From: UBA4312 sp040266995
GTDB lineage: Bacteria; Bacillota_I; Bacilli_A; Erysipelotrichales; Erysipelotrichaceae
Reading direction: 5' to 3'
DNA: 60,665 nt
Assembly (NCBI GenBank): GCA_040266995.1
Contig: JAWRHV010000019.1
Coordinates: 1-60,665, forward strand
Shown here: positions 49,305 through 58,096 of the stretch, in pieces
How positions within the stretch are numbered: the stretch's first letter is position 1
How the letters are laid out: every line of letters starts with the position of its first letter
The notes under the pieces: generated by a model
The model's input: the letters and a program-made list of their open reading frames with translations, nothing else
Databases searched by the model: none
Told to the model about the DNA's origin: nothing
Position numbers and translations under genes: made by a program

Positions 49305-51428
49305 TTACTTATCCTTTTTTTTCGGTTCTTTTTTAATGTATCTGCATTTCGGATAGTTCGAACATCCTACAAAGGTCGTGCCGTAACGGCTCTTTCGACG
49401 AACCAGCTCATGGCCGCATTCCGGACAGATCTCTCCGGTCGGTTCCGGTTTGGCTTTCGGTTTCAATGATTCAATCGTCTTACACTTCGGATAGTTGCTG
49501 CAGGCCCAGAACTGTCCAAAACGACCTTTCTTGATCACCATCTTACTTCCGCAGTTCGGACAGATCTTCTCTTCCGATCCTTCTTGCTGCGGCTGTTCCA
49601 TGTTTTCTGTATACTTACACTCCGGAAAATTGATACACGAAATAAACTTTCCGTACTTGCCATTTCGATAAACCAGTTCGCCTCCACAGTTCGGACAGGC
49701 TTTCCCCACCTTTTCAAATTCCTGCTTAGGCATTTTATCATAGGCATCTTCCACCAGCGGTGCAAACTGGTCATAGAAGGTATGCAGATATTCGATGTTG
49801 TTGATCTGCCCTTCCGCAATCTCATCCAGCGTTTTTTCCATCCCTGCCGTATATTCTACATTGATGACACCGGAAAAATACTGCTGCAGTTTTTCATCGG
49901 TCAAAATACCTTGTTCCGTCGGAAAGAAGACTTTGGTTTTGGTATTCTCCCCGGCTTTTTCCAGTTTGGCATACCCGCGTTTCTGCAATGTATCGATGAT
50001 GCTGGCGTATGTACTTGGACGGCCGATCGATTTTTCTTCCAGTTCCTTGATCAACCTGGCTTCTGTATAACGGGCCGGTGGTTCGGTAAAATGCTGCTTG
50101 CCTTCAACCTGTACCCCTTCCAGTACTTCATTTTCCTCTAAAGCCGGCAAAAGCTCATCGTTGTTTTTCTCATATTTTGAATACACTTTGGTATAACCGT
50201 CAAAGGTCATGATCTGTCCACTGGCACGGAACAGACAGCCATCATTGGTGATTTCCACCGTGGTTACATCAAAGACAGCGTCCTTCATCAGGCTGGCCAG
50301 TGTTCTTGCGTAGATCATCTCATACAAACGATACTCTTCCCTTGTCAGGTATTCCTTTACTGATTCAGGTGTTCTTGTGATATTTGTCGGGCGAATGGCC
50401 TCATGGGCATCCTGTGCGTTTTCATTGTTCTTCTGACGTACACGGCCGACATATTCCTTTGAATATGTTTTCTCAATGTAGTCCTGCGCATCCTTGATAA
50501 AGACCGGTGACAGACGAGTAGAATCGGTACGCATATAAGAGATCAGACCTTCCATCTGTCCGCCTAAATTGATACCTTCATACAATTTCTGTGCCACTGA
50601 CATGGTCCGACGTGCCCCCATTGACAATTTGGTACTGGCTTCCTGCTGCAGTGTAGATGTGGTAAACGGCATCCGCGGCTGCTTTTTACGCGCCTTTTTT
50701 GTCAATGACGATACAACAAAGGGCTGCGTGCAGCGGCCAATGATCGCATCCGATTCTTCTTTGTTCTTGATCTTCGGTTTTTTGCCGTCGACTTTCACCA
50801 GCTGGGCATCAAAGCTCTTTCTTCCCTTTGTAATGTGTGCATGAATGCTCCAATACTCTTCCGCTTTAAACTTCTTGATCTCATTTTCTCTTTCAACAAT
50901 CAGACGCAAGGCAACAGATTGTACACGGCCTGCCGATTTTGAATGAATCTTTTTTTGCAGAAGCTTGGATAATTTAAAACCGATGATCCGATCCAGCATA
51001 CGACGCGTTTCCTGGGAACGAACCAGATCCATATCGATATGCGTCGGATGCTCCAATGCCTCTGTCACCGCCTGTTTTGTAACTTCATGAAAAACAATGC
51101 GGTTTGTGGTATCTATATCCAGATCCAGAACCCGTGCTAAATGCCACGCAATGGCCTCGCCTTCGCGGTCCGGGTCGCTGGCCAGATACACATCCTGGGC
51201 CTTGGACACATCGGTCTTAAGCGATTTCACAACATCTTTTTTATCTTTACTGATTGTGTAGGTTGGTTCAAAATTATGATCTATATCAATTCCCAGCCCT
51301 TCTTTTCCTCTTGTGGCCAGGTCACAGACATGGCCTTTGCTGGAAACAACTTTGTAATCTTTACCTAAATATTTTTCGATCGTTTTTGATTTGGAAGGTG
51401 ACTCAACGATCACTAAATGCTTTTTCAT
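49305..51428 (-). CDS. topA: DNA topoisomerase I
   Basis: Type IA topoisomerase that relaxes negative supercoils. 707 residues from ATG 51428 (GGGGGAAAAAG before it). TOPRIM domain (LVIVESPSKSKTIEKYLG; SDPDREGEAIAWH), active-site tyrosine in LISYMRTDSTRLS, and three C-terminal Cys4 zinc ribbons (CPNCGGELVYRNGKYGKF; CPNCGSKMVIKKG; CPECGHELVRRK). Confidence 0.97.
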   Translation of the reverse strand: MKKHLVIVESPSKSKTIEKYLGKDYKVVSSKGHVCDLATRGKEGLGIDIDHNFEPTYTISKDKKDVVKSLKTDVSKAQDVYLASDPDREGEAIAWHLARVLDLDIDTTNRIVFHEVTKQAVTEALEHPTHIDMDLVRSQETRRMLDRIIGFKLSKLLQKKIHSKSAGRVQSVALRLIVERENEIKKFKAEEYWSIHAHITKGRKSFDAQLVKVDGKKPKIKNKEESDAIIGRCTQPFVVSSLTKKARKKQPRMPFTTSTLQQEASTKLSMGARRTMSVAQKLYEGINLGGQMEGLISYMRTDSTRLSPVFIKDAQDYIEKTYSKEYVGRVRQKNNENAQDAHEAIRPTNITRTPESVKEYLTREEYRLYEMIYARTLASLMKDAVFDVTTVEITNDGCLFRASGQIMTFDGYTKVYSKYEKNNDELLPALEENEVLEGVQVEGKQHFTEPPARYTEARLIKELEEKSIGRPSTYASIIDTLQKRGYAKLEKAGENTKTKVFFPTEQGILTDEKLQQYFSGVINVEYTAGMEKTLDEIAEGQINNIEYLHTFYDQFAPLVEDAYDKMPKQEFEKVGKACPNCGGELVYRNGKYGKFISCINFPECKYTENMEQPQQEGSEEKICPNCGSKMVIKKGRFGQFWACSNYPKCKTIESLKPKAKPEPTGEICPECGHELVRRKSRYGTTFVGCSNYPKCRYIKKEPKKKDK

Positions 51429-51480
51429 CTTTTTCCCCCATTCGGATTCTATCAAACATGAAAAGTTCCGATTTGTCAAC

Positions 51481-52224
51481 TCAAGGAAATAATTTTTTTA
51501 ATTCTTCCCGATTGCTCACAATATTGGCACCCTGCTCGATCAGATGGTTACAACCCGGATATGCATCGTTTCCAAATGCGGTCGGCAGACAATACACAGG
51601 AACGCCCAATTCATTGCACGCATTGACAGTCAGCATCGTTCCGCTGCGACAAGTAGCTTCGATAACGATCAAAGCATCGATACAACCGGCAATCAATCGA
51701 TTGCGCCAGGGAAAGTGATGACGCAGCGGGGCCGTGGATCCGGGGTATTCACTGAGGATCAAATGCTCATTTGCCATACAGTGATAAAGATCCGCATTGA
51801 CTTTCGGATAGATACGGTCGATACCACATCCTATGATGCCGATGGTCTTTTTGTCCAGAGCACCGCGATGCGCCATCGCATCGATGCCCTTGGCCAGGCC
51901 GGATACGATCACATGATGATCTTTGACTGTCTGTACCACGTTCAGCGTATTCATAAGAGCCTGCTGCGAGCAGTTTCTGGCTCCGACAATACCGACGGCT
52001 TTGGAATTCAGCAAATCCAGGTTGCCACGATAATACAGGATCCAGGGTGGATAACGCAATCGCCGAAAACAAGCAGGATAAGCATCGTCAACAATCGTTA
52101 TATAAGAAGAAGCCATGGAAAGAGTCTGGTAATCTTCATGATTTTGGATCGCTCTGGCAATTTTAGACCAGTCTCCTCTATAACAAGCGCTGTACCAGGC
52201 GATAGCTTGGTGAAGTGGGTTCAT
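51481..52224 (-). CDS. dprA: DprA/Smf DNA-processing protein
   Basis: Single-strand DNA-binding RecA loader used in natural transformation. About 247 residues: the Rossmann-like core with VGIVGARNCS, VSGLAKGIDAMAHRGAL, GCGIDRIYPK, SEYPG and RNRLIAG is complete; the C-terminal winged-helix domain is absent. Start uncertain: ATG 52224 or ATG 52254; neither has a ribosome site. The rnhB terminator ends immediately upstream, and a perfect palindrome CGACCCGGGTCG (52236-52247) lies between the two starts. Confidence 0.9.
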   Translation of the reverse strand: MNPLHQAIAWYSACYRGDWSKIARAIQNHEDYQTLSMASSYITIVDDAYPACFRRLRYPPWILYYRGNLDLLNSKAVGIVGARNCSQQALMNTLNVVQTVKDHHVIVSGLAKGIDAMAHRGALDKKTIGIIGCGIDRIYPKVNADLYHCMANEHLILSEYPGSTAPLRHHFPWRNRLIAGCIDALIVIEATCRSGTMLTVNACNELGVPVYCLPTAFGNDAYPGCNHLIEQGANIVSNREELKKLFP

Positions 52225-52235
52225 ATTAATAACTA

Positions 52236-52247
52236 CGACCCGGGTCG
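52236..52247. repeat. Palindrome at the dprA start
   Basis: Perfect 12-base palindrome CGACCCGGGTCG between the rnhB terminator and the preferred dprA start. It could be an operator. Confidence 0.4.
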
Positions 52248-52256
52248 CACGCATAC

Positions 52257-52280
52257 AAAAAAGGGAGAGCTTTTCTCCCC
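52257..52280 (-). terminator. Terminator between rnhB and dprA
   Basis: On minus, GGGAGA-AAAGC-TCTCCC followed by TTTTTT. Confidence 0.82.
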
Positions 52281-52282
52281 TG

Positions 52283-52882
52283 TCAGAATAATTTTATTTC
52301 CTCCAGCTCGCGCACCGGCCGGTAGCTATGACGATGGCACGGACAAGGTCCGTATTGTTTCAAGGCTTCTTTATGGGCTTTTGTCGGATAGCCTTTGTGT
52401 TTGGCAAAACCATATTGTGGATATTTCCGATCCAATTCCATCATGGTATGATCTCTGGATACCTTCGCTAATATGCTGGCTGCCGCAATGGATATCGATT
52501 TATGGTCACCCTTGATGATCGGATGCACTTCCTTGATACATCCCGGCAGTTTCATCGCATCGGTCAATACCAGATCGGTAGGCGCATTCTGAGCAATTTC
52601 AAACATTGCGTCCTGGGTCGCGGCATAGATATTCTTTCGGTCGATCGTCGCTTCATCCACATAGACAATGCTGTACCACAGAGCATCCTGCTGGATCACA
52701 GAAAACAGGCTTTCCCTTTTTTTCTCTGTTAATCGCTTTGAATCGTCCAGCTGCTCATTTTCATATCCGTACGGAAAGATAACACCGGCGACGACCAGAG
52801 GCCCTGCCATGGGGCCGCGGCCGGCTTCATCGATACCCACCGGGGAACATGCGTAATCCAATTCAAGCGGATGTTCAATCAT
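52283..52882 (-). CDS. rnhB: Ribonuclease HII
   Basis: Removes RNA from RNA-DNA hybrids and misincorporated ribonucleotides. 199 residues: VGIDEAGRGPMAGPLVVAGVI with the first metal-binding Asp-Glu, DSKRLTEKKRE, and LVLTDAMKLPG. Overlaps ylqF by 8 bases. Confidence 0.95.
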   Translation of the reverse strand: MIEHPLELDYACSPVGIDEAGRGPMAGPLVVAGVIFPYGYENEQLDDSKRLTEKKRESLFSVIQQDALWYSIVYVDEATIDRKNIYAATQDAMFEIAQNAPTDLVLTDAMKLPGCIKEVHPIIKGDHKSISIAAASILAKVSRDHTMMELDRKYPQYGFAKHKGYPTKAHKEALKQYGPCPCHRHSYRPVRELEEIKLF

Positions 52883-53720
52883 CGGCTTTCTCCCAGGTGA
52901 TGCGTCCGCATTTCTCCTGACGCATATCCTTCACAAAAGCTTTCATCAGACGATCTTCATCCACCTGACCACCTTGAAGATACCCTCGTTTCCGTCCAAT
53001 GGACAGCAACATGTCATACGGGTCATCCACCCATTCTACCTTATATGTATCCAATAAGGCCTGGCGATGGTGTTCCATCAGATAAGAACATGCAAAATAG
53101 GCAATCTCCTCCATGGGAATCGTTTCATCCCGGATGCTTCCTAACAAAGCCAGCTTCATACCGACCTGCTGGTCATCAAACTTTGGCCATAAGACCCCTG
53201 GTGTATCCAGTAGTTCAATATCCGATCCAAATCGGATCCACTGCAAACTTTTGGTCACGCCCGGACGATTGGCGGTCTGCGCTGCTTTTCTTTTGGCGAT
53301 GGAGTTGATAAACGTACTTTTCCCTACGTTGGGGATCCCGCAGACCATGGCCCGTAAGGGTCTTGGTTTCATGCCTCTGCGCTTCTGCCTCTCAAGAAAT
53401 GGACGGCACAGTTCCCGGGCGCAGTCACTGACTTGTTTTTTAAAGGCATCATGGATCAAGTCCAGTGCCAGCACCTTCTCTTGATCGGAGGCCAGCTTTT
53501 CGATCCAACGTTCCGTCTGTATCGGATCTGCCTTATCCTTCTTGGACAAAATAATCAGACGTGGTTTATTCTGCATCATCTGTTCCAGCATTGGGTTCCG
53601 GCTAGAATATGGAATACGGGCATCGCGCAGCTCGATGACAAAATCCACCAGCTTCAGATTTTGTTCCATCTGCCGCTTGGCTTTGGTCATATGGCCCGGA
53701 AACCATTGGATAGTAGCCAT
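52875..53720 (-). CDS. rbgA: RbgA/YlqF ribosome assembly GTPase
   Basis: Late 50S assembly GTPase with circularly permuted motifs, in the order LSKKDKADP (G4), GIPNVGKSTFIN (G1) and DTPGVLWPK (G3). 281 residues. N-terminal QWFPGHMTKAKRQM is the family signature. It follows lepB by one base. Confidence 0.95.
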   Translation of the reverse strand: MATIQWFPGHMTKAKRQMEQNLKLVDFVIELRDARIPYSSRNPMLEQMMQNKPRLIILSKKDKADPIQTERWIEKLASDQEKVLALDLIHDAFKKQVSDCARELCRPFLERQKRRGMKPRPLRAMVCGIPNVGKSTFINSIAKRKAAQTANRPGVTKSLQWIRFGSDIELLDTPGVLWPKFDDQQVGMKLALLGSIRDETIPMEEIAYFACSYLMEHHRQALLDTYKVEWVDDPYDMLLSIGRKRGYLQGGQVDEDRLMKAFVKDMRQEKCGRITWEKADD

Positions 53721-53721
53721 A

Positions 53722-54336
53722 TTAATGCACTCCTATATGTGTGGGCGGAAACAGGATCAATACACCATCTCCAAAGATTTGATCCTTTGTAAATGCACCG
53801 ACATCTTTATATCGTGAATCCTTCGAATACGGACGGTTATCTCCCATCAGGAAATACTCATCCTCCCCCAGCTTCACTTCATCAAAATCCATATTGAAAT
53901 AACCCAGCGAATCGATCGTTTCCTGCTTATACTGCGCATCGATATACGCGGATTCATCCAGAGCCTGTCCGTTCACATAGACAACCTCATCACTGCATTC
54001 GATCGTATCTCCCGGCATTCCGATGATCCGCTTTACCCATCGTTCCGGATTCCCGGTGTCTTCATCTTCCATTTCCACCACAACGACATCGTATCGCTGA
54101 GGTTCATGGAAGGCCATTCCGATCACATTGGTAAAGCCATATTCTCCATCCTTCAAGGTTGGATGCATACTTCTCCCCTTCACATTGACCGGATACGCAA
54201 TAAAATGTGAAAACAACAACACAACAACTGCACTGATCACAAATACCTTAATAAAGTCAAGAATGTCTTCACTCAAGGTCTGCTCGTCTTCTTCGTTATA
54301 ACTCAAAGCATCCTTTTTTCTATATCTTTTCTTCAT
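53722..54336 (-). CDS. lepB: Signal peptidase I
   Basis: Removes Sec signal peptides. 204 residues; one N-terminal membrane segment (about 28-49), catalytic Ser56 in GRSMHPTL and Lys102 in RWVKRIIGMPGD, and the GDNRPYSKDSR box. Located between rplS and ylqF as in other Firmicutes. Confidence 0.96.
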   Translation of the reverse strand: MKKRYRKKDALSYNEEDEQTLSEDILDFIKVFVISAVVVLLFSHFIAYPVNVKGRSMHPTLKDGEYGFTNVIGMAFHEPQRYDVVVVEMEDEDTGNPERWVKRIIGMPGDTIECSDEVVYVNGQALDESAYIDAQYKQETIDSLGYFNMDFDEVKLGEDEYFLMGDNRPYSKDSRYKDVGAFTKDQIFGDGVLILFPPTHIGVH

Positions 54337-54356
54337 AAGACCGTCCTTTCCATTAT

Positions 54357-54380
54357 TAAAAAAAGCCGTATAACGGCTTT
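54357..54380 (-). terminator. Terminator of rplS
   Basis: On minus, AAGCCGT-TAT-ACGGCTT followed by TTTTTT. Confidence 0.88.
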
Positions 54381-54383
54381 TTG

Positions 54384-54731
54384 TTAGCGAATTTCTTTAA
54401 TACGAGCGGATTTTCCAGAACGTCCTCTCAAATAGTATAATTTGTTTCTACGAACTTTACCGTGACGAACGACTTCAATTTTCTCAATAATTGGAGAATG
54501 AAGTGGGAACTTACGTTCTACGCCGATACCACTGGAAAGCTTACGTACTGTAAATGTTTCTGCTACACCGCCACCACTACGAGAGATGACAACACCTTCA
54601 AAAACCTGAATACGGCTTTTGTCGCCTTCTTTGATACGTACATGGACACGAACCGTACTACCACTGCGGAAGTAAGGAATGTCTTTTTTTAACTGCGTTT
54701 TTGTGATTTCATTCACTAATCCTAAATTCAT
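54384..54731 (-). CDS. rplS: Ribosomal protein L19
   Basis: Large subunit protein at the subunit interface. 115 residues from ATG 54731, preceded by AGGAGG; the sequence PYFRSGSTVRVHVRIKEGDKSRIQVFEG is diagnostic. It has its own promoter, leader and terminator. Confidence 0.97.
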   Translation of the reverse strand: MNLGLVNEITKTQLKKDIPYFRSGSTVRVHVRIKEGDKSRIQVFEGVVISRSGGGVAETFTVRKLSSGIGVERKFPLHSPIIEKIEVVRHGKVRRNKLYYLRGRSGKSARIKEIR

Positions 54732-54810
54732 TTCATTTCCTCCTATATCAATTACTACGATGATTCTGTTCATTCACCCACAGGCCAGCGGAACACATCG
54801 GCATAAATGC
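54732..54810 (-). promoter_or_regulatory. L19-type leader upstream of rplS
   Basis: Leader of about 80 bases containing the run GTTCCGCTGG and GTGGGTGAA inside a CGATG/CATCG stem, which resembles the L19 autoregulatory leader of Firmicutes. The assignment is by memory of the motif and needs a covariance search. Confidence 0.55.
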
Positions 54811-54816
54811 TTAAGT

Positions 54817-54845
54817 ATCATACACTATATTTCGTCTTTTTTCAA
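54817..54845 (-). promoter_or_regulatory. rplS promoter inside the end of trmD
   Basis: -35 TTGAAA, 17-base spacer, -10 TATGAT. The -35 box lies within trmD, whose stop is at 54825. Confidence 0.65.
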
Positions 54846-55550
54846 TAAAGAATTCACATAATTTTGATCTTCTTCGTTGAGTTCCAATTCTTTCAGCAGG
54901 TCCGGACGATGTTCGATTGTCTTCTTTATGGACATCTGATGCCGCCATTTTTCAATATTGGCATGGTGCCCGCTCAGCAGGACCTCCGGAACTCTTTTTC
55001 CATCATAGATCTCCGGTCGCGTATACTGTGGATATTCCAACAAACCATGAGAAAAGGAATCCTCATCACTGGAATCTTTTTTGATCACACCATCCACCAG
55101 TCTTAAAACCGCATCACATATAACGGCACAAGCCGGTTCTCCTCCCGTCAACACATAGTCGCCCAATGAAACCTGCAGATCCACATAATCACGGATCCTT
55201 TCATCAAAGCCTTCATAATGGCCGCAGATAAAGATCAAATGGCTTTTTAACGAAAGCTCTCTGGCCATTTTCTGTTGAAAGGGCTGTCCTTGCGGGGTTA
55301 ACAGAATAACCGTACTGTCTTTTGTACGAACTGTTTTCAAAGCATCCAGGATCGGCTGGCATTTCAGTACCATACCGGCCCCGCCGCCATATGGCGTATC
55401 ATCCACATGCCCATGTTTATCCTGTGTGAAATTACGGAAATCCACCGTTTCAAAGGTGAAGCGGCCGGCTTGATGGGCCCGGGCTAAAATGGACGTTTGG
55501 ATCAGGGGTGTAAAGTATTCCGGAAACAAAGTCAAAACGGTGATCTTCAT
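54825..55550 (-). CDS. trmD: tRNA (guanine-37-N1) methyltransferase
   Basis: Trefoil-knot methyltransferase, makes m1G37. 241 residues with LTLFPEYFTPLIQTSILARA, GGGAGMVLK and the knot FICGHYEGFDERI plus LGDYVLTGGEPA. Overlaps rimM by 4 bases. Confidence 0.97.
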   Translation of the reverse strand: MKITVLTLFPEYFTPLIQTSILARAHQAGRFTFETVDFRNFTQDKHGHVDDTPYGGGAGMVLKCQPILDALKTVRTKDSTVILLTPQGQPFQQKMARELSLKSHLIFICGHYEGFDERIRDYVDLQVSLGDYVLTGGEPACAVICDAVLRLVDGVIKKDSSDEDSFSHGLLEYPQYTRPEIYDGKRVPEVLLSGHHANIEKWRHQMSIKKTIEHRPDLLKELELNEEDQNYVNSLLKKDEI

Positions 55551-56032
55551 CGTAACCCCACCATTTCCCGAATGACAATTTCTTTATTTTCCACGTCAAC
55601 CAGATCGATGAATGCCGGTACAAAAGGACAAAGAAAATTCGAATGATCCTTTTCGATCCGCAGGATCACCTGGGCACCGGTTTCCAGAATGTCGATTACC
55701 TTTCCAAGATATTCCTCTTCGGTGTTATAAACCTTGCAGTCCATCAGTTCAAAATAGTAAAAATGTCCTTCTTCCGGTGTCGGAAGCGCTTCTTCATCAA
55801 TCATCAGTTCACAGGTCTTATAGGTCTCTGCCTGTTCGATGGACGTGATCTGTTCAAAGGTCACGTAACCGAATCCTTTCTGCATACGAAAGCTCTTGAC
55901 CGTTAACGATGTATCCTTACAGTAGAGAGTCTGTCCTTTTTTAAAGCACGTTTCCAAATCATCGGTAAATATCCGACATTTGCATTCACCTTTTAATCCA
56001 TGTGTATTGATGATCTGTGCTACTTTTACCAT
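55547..56032 (-). CDS. rimM: 16S rRNA processing protein RimM
   Basis: Binds S19 and matures the 30S head. 161 residues from ATG 56032 (AGAGGAAAAG before it): RimM N-terminal domain (VAQIINTHGLKGECKCRIFTDD), then a PRC-barrel (FYYFELMDCKVY; IVIREMVGLR). Its ribosome site directly follows an intrinsic terminator downstream of khpA. Confidence 0.95.
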   Translation of the reverse strand: MVKVAQIINTHGLKGECKCRIFTDDLETCFKKGQTLYCKDTSLTVKSFRMQKGFGYVTFEQITSIEQAETYKTCELMIDEEALPTPEEGHFYYFELMDCKVYNTEEEYLGKVIDILETGAQVILRIEKDHSNFLCPFVPAFIDLVDVENKEIVIREMVGLR

Positions 56033-56043
56033 ACTTTTCCTCT

Positions 56044-56071
56044 TAAAAAATAGGATGTGTTCCACATCCTA
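56044..56071 (-). terminator. Intrinsic terminator between khpA and rimM
   Basis: On minus, TAGGATGTG-GAA-CACATCCTA (9 bp) followed by TTTTTT. It begins at the khpA stop codon. Confidence 0.85.
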
Positions 56072-56317
56072 ATAGGCTTCGAATTTTACAGATACGCGCT
56101 TATGTTCATTTCTTGCCGCAATGGACATCATCTGACGAAGAGAGCTGGCCATAGAGCCTTTTCTTCCGATCAGACGAGCTACATCTTCACCGTCCGCATA
56201 GACATACAACAGGATTTCATTATCGCTGCTGCTGGCCATTGTCTTAACGGATAAAGCCTGTTCATTATCCACGATGGCAGAACACAAGTCGTACAATGTT
56301 TTTTCTAAATCAACCAT
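56069..56317 (-). CDS. khpA: KhpA KH-domain RNA-binding protein
   Basis: 82-residue single KH domain with the GxxG loop in LIGRKGSMASSL. Partner of KhpB; involved in RNA regulation of cell division and envelope genes. Located between rpsP and rimM as in B. subtilis (ylqC). Confidence 0.95.
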   Translation of the reverse strand: MVDLEKTLYDLCSAIVDNEQALSVKTMASSSDNEILLYVYADGEDVARLIGRKGSMASSLRQMMSIAARNEHKRVSVKFEAY

Positions 56318-56322
56318 TCTGT

Positions 56323-56592
56323 TTACTTAGCCGCTTTCGACTCATGATATGTTTTCATGACGCCTTCTTTTGATAAAATGGAACGTACTGTATCTGTCGG
56401 TTTTGCACCTTTCTGCAGCCATTCCAATGCTTTTTCTTTGTTTAATACAACAGTATCTTCCTTAGCGATTGGGTTATATGTTCCGATTTCTTCGATGATA
56501 CGTCCATCACGAGGACTACGAGAATCAGCTGCTACGATACGGTAGAAAGGCCGATGCTTTTTACCCATTCTCTTTAAACGTAATTTAACCAT
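56323..56592 (-). CDS. rpsP: Ribosomal protein S16
   Basis: Small subunit protein, 89 residues from ATG 56592 (AAGGAGG before it), beginning VKLRLKRMGKKHRPFYRIVAADSR. First gene of the rpsP-khpA-rimM-trmD run with a consensus-like promoter. Confidence 0.98.
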   Translation of the reverse strand: MVKLRLKRMGKKHRPFYRIVAADSRSPRDGRIIEEIGTYNPIAKEDTVVLNKEKALEWLQKGAKPTDTVRSILSKEGVMKTYHESKAAK

Positions 56593-56623
56593 AATCAGTT
56601 CCTCCTTTTTAGGTTGCACGCCT

Positions 56624-56652
56624 ACTATACCAAAACAAAAAAGGAGTGTCAA
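56624..56652 (-). promoter_or_regulatory. rpsP promoter
   Basis: -35 TTGACA, 17-base spacer, -10 TATAGT. The -35 box is the 3' arm of the ffh terminator hairpin. Confidence 0.85.
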
Positions 56653-56670
56653 GGATTTTTACTTGACACT
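56638..56670 (-). terminator. Terminator of ffh with embedded -35 box
   Basis: On minus, AGTGTCAAG (56662-56670) pairs with CTTGACACT (56645-56653), followed by CCTTTTTT. Confidence 0.8.
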
Positions 56671-56671
56671 T

Positions 56672-58087
56672 CTATTTTTTCTTTTTCTTTCTCTTTTTCT
56701 TCTGTTTCTTGCTGCCGGAATGCTTACTGGTTCCAGGTGCTCCGGCTCCTCTTTGCATATTTTGTAAAGCAGCCATCGAAGGCATGCCGCCACCGGACAT
56801 CATCTTGGACATCATCTGCATCTGCTCCAGCTGTTTGATCAGCTTATTGACATCCATAACCTTGACACCGGATCCTTTGGCAATACGGTTTTTCCGACTG
56901 GCTTTTAAACAGTTCGGATGTTCTCTTTCATACGGCGTCATTGACTGGATGATAGCTTCCCCTTTTTTCATTTCGCTGTTCATGCGATCATCGTCAATAT
57001 TCTTGACCAGCTTGTTTAAGCCGGGAACCATCTTCATCATATTTTGCATGGATCCCATACGCTTAACCTGCTTATATTGTTCCAGCATATCGGTAAAAGT
57101 AAACTGGCCGGCCATCATACGTTCCGCCGTCTTTTGCTGCACTTCCATATCCATACGGTTTTGGGCCTGCTCTACTAACGTCATGATATCGCCCATTCCC
57201 AGGATACGATCGGCCATACGATCCGGATGGAACATCTCCAGATCATCAACCTTTTCGCCGTTGGATACAAAGTATACCGGTACATTGGTTACGCTTCGTA
57301 CCGACAATAAACCACCGCCACGTGCATCGCCATCCAGTTTGGTAACAACCAGACCGGTGATATCCAGCTGTTCGTTGAAATCACGGGCGACCGTAATAAT
57401 ATCCTGTCCGGTCATGGCATCCACAGTCAGCAGGATCTCATCCGGCTGGACGATGCGCTTCATGTCCTCCAGTTCCAACATCAGCTGTTGATCGATATGC
57501 AGACGACCGGCGGTATCAAAGATGATCAAATCTTTCTGACGGTCTTTTGCGTAATCCAGAGCTTCAATCGCGGTGGAAATAGCATCCACCTGCGCTCCCA
57601 TGGTAAACACATCCACATCGATTTCTTTTCCCAATGTCTGCAGCTGTTCAATGGCTGCCGGACGAACAACGTCACAGGCGACCAACAAAACACGTCGTTT
57701 ATCAATATCCTTCGTATATTTGGCAATCTTGGCAGCGGCCGTTGTCTTGCCGGTACCCTGCAGACCTACCATCATCAAAGTGGTCATTCCTTGTTTTTTG
57801 TAATGAATGCGGGCATCATCCCGACCCAGCAGTTCCTGGATCTCGTCGTGAACGATCTTCACAACCATCTGGCTCGGATTTAATGCTTCCATTACCTCCT
57901 GTCCCATGGCTTTTTCTTTGATGTTCGCAACAAAATTCTTGACTACTGTATAGTTGACATCGGCTTCCAGAAGGCTCATACGCACTTCTTTGAGCATGTC
58001 ATTCATATTCTTTTCGGTCAGTTTGCCCTGCCCGGATATCGTCCGTATCGCTTTGGACAGACGATCGCTTAATGATTCAAACGCCAT
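56672..58087 (-). CDS. ffh: Signal recognition particle GTPase Ffh
   Basis: Binds signal sequences and SRP RNA. 471 residues: NG domain with GLQGTGKTTAAAK, DVVRPAAIEQL, DTAGRL and TKLDGDARGG, and the methionine-rich M domain (about 300-430). The last 30 residues are almost wholly Lys, Arg, Gly and Ser (KKQKKKRKKKKK), an unusually basic tail. Second gene of the GT2-ffh unit. Confidence 0.97.
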   Translation of the reverse strand: MAFESLSDRLSKAIRTISGQGKLTEKNMNDMLKEVRMSLLEADVNYTVVKNFVANIKEKAMGQEVMEALNPSQMVVKIVHDEIQELLGRDDARIHYKKQGMTTLMMVGLQGTGKTTAAAKIAKYTKDIDKRRVLLVACDVVRPAAIEQLQTLGKEIDVDVFTMGAQVDAISTAIEALDYAKDRQKDLIIFDTAGRLHIDQQLMLELEDMKRIVQPDEILLTVDAMTGQDIITVARDFNEQLDITGLVVTKLDGDARGGGLLSVRSVTNVPVYFVSNGEKVDDLEMFHPDRMADRILGMGDIMTLVEQAQNRMDMEVQQKTAERMMAGQFTFTDMLEQYKQVKRMGSMQNMMKMVPGLNKLVKNIDDDRMNSEMKKGEAIIQSMTPYEREHPNCLKASRKNRIAKGSGVKVMDVNKLIKQLEQMQMMSKMMSGGGMPSMAALQNMQRGAGAPGTSKHSGSKKQKKKRKKKKK

Positions 58088-58096
58088 AATTTACTC

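Noticed and set aside
51544..52515. 323-codon plus-strand frame across dprA and rnhB
   Set aside because: Spans two real minus-strand genes and a terminator; no domain seen.
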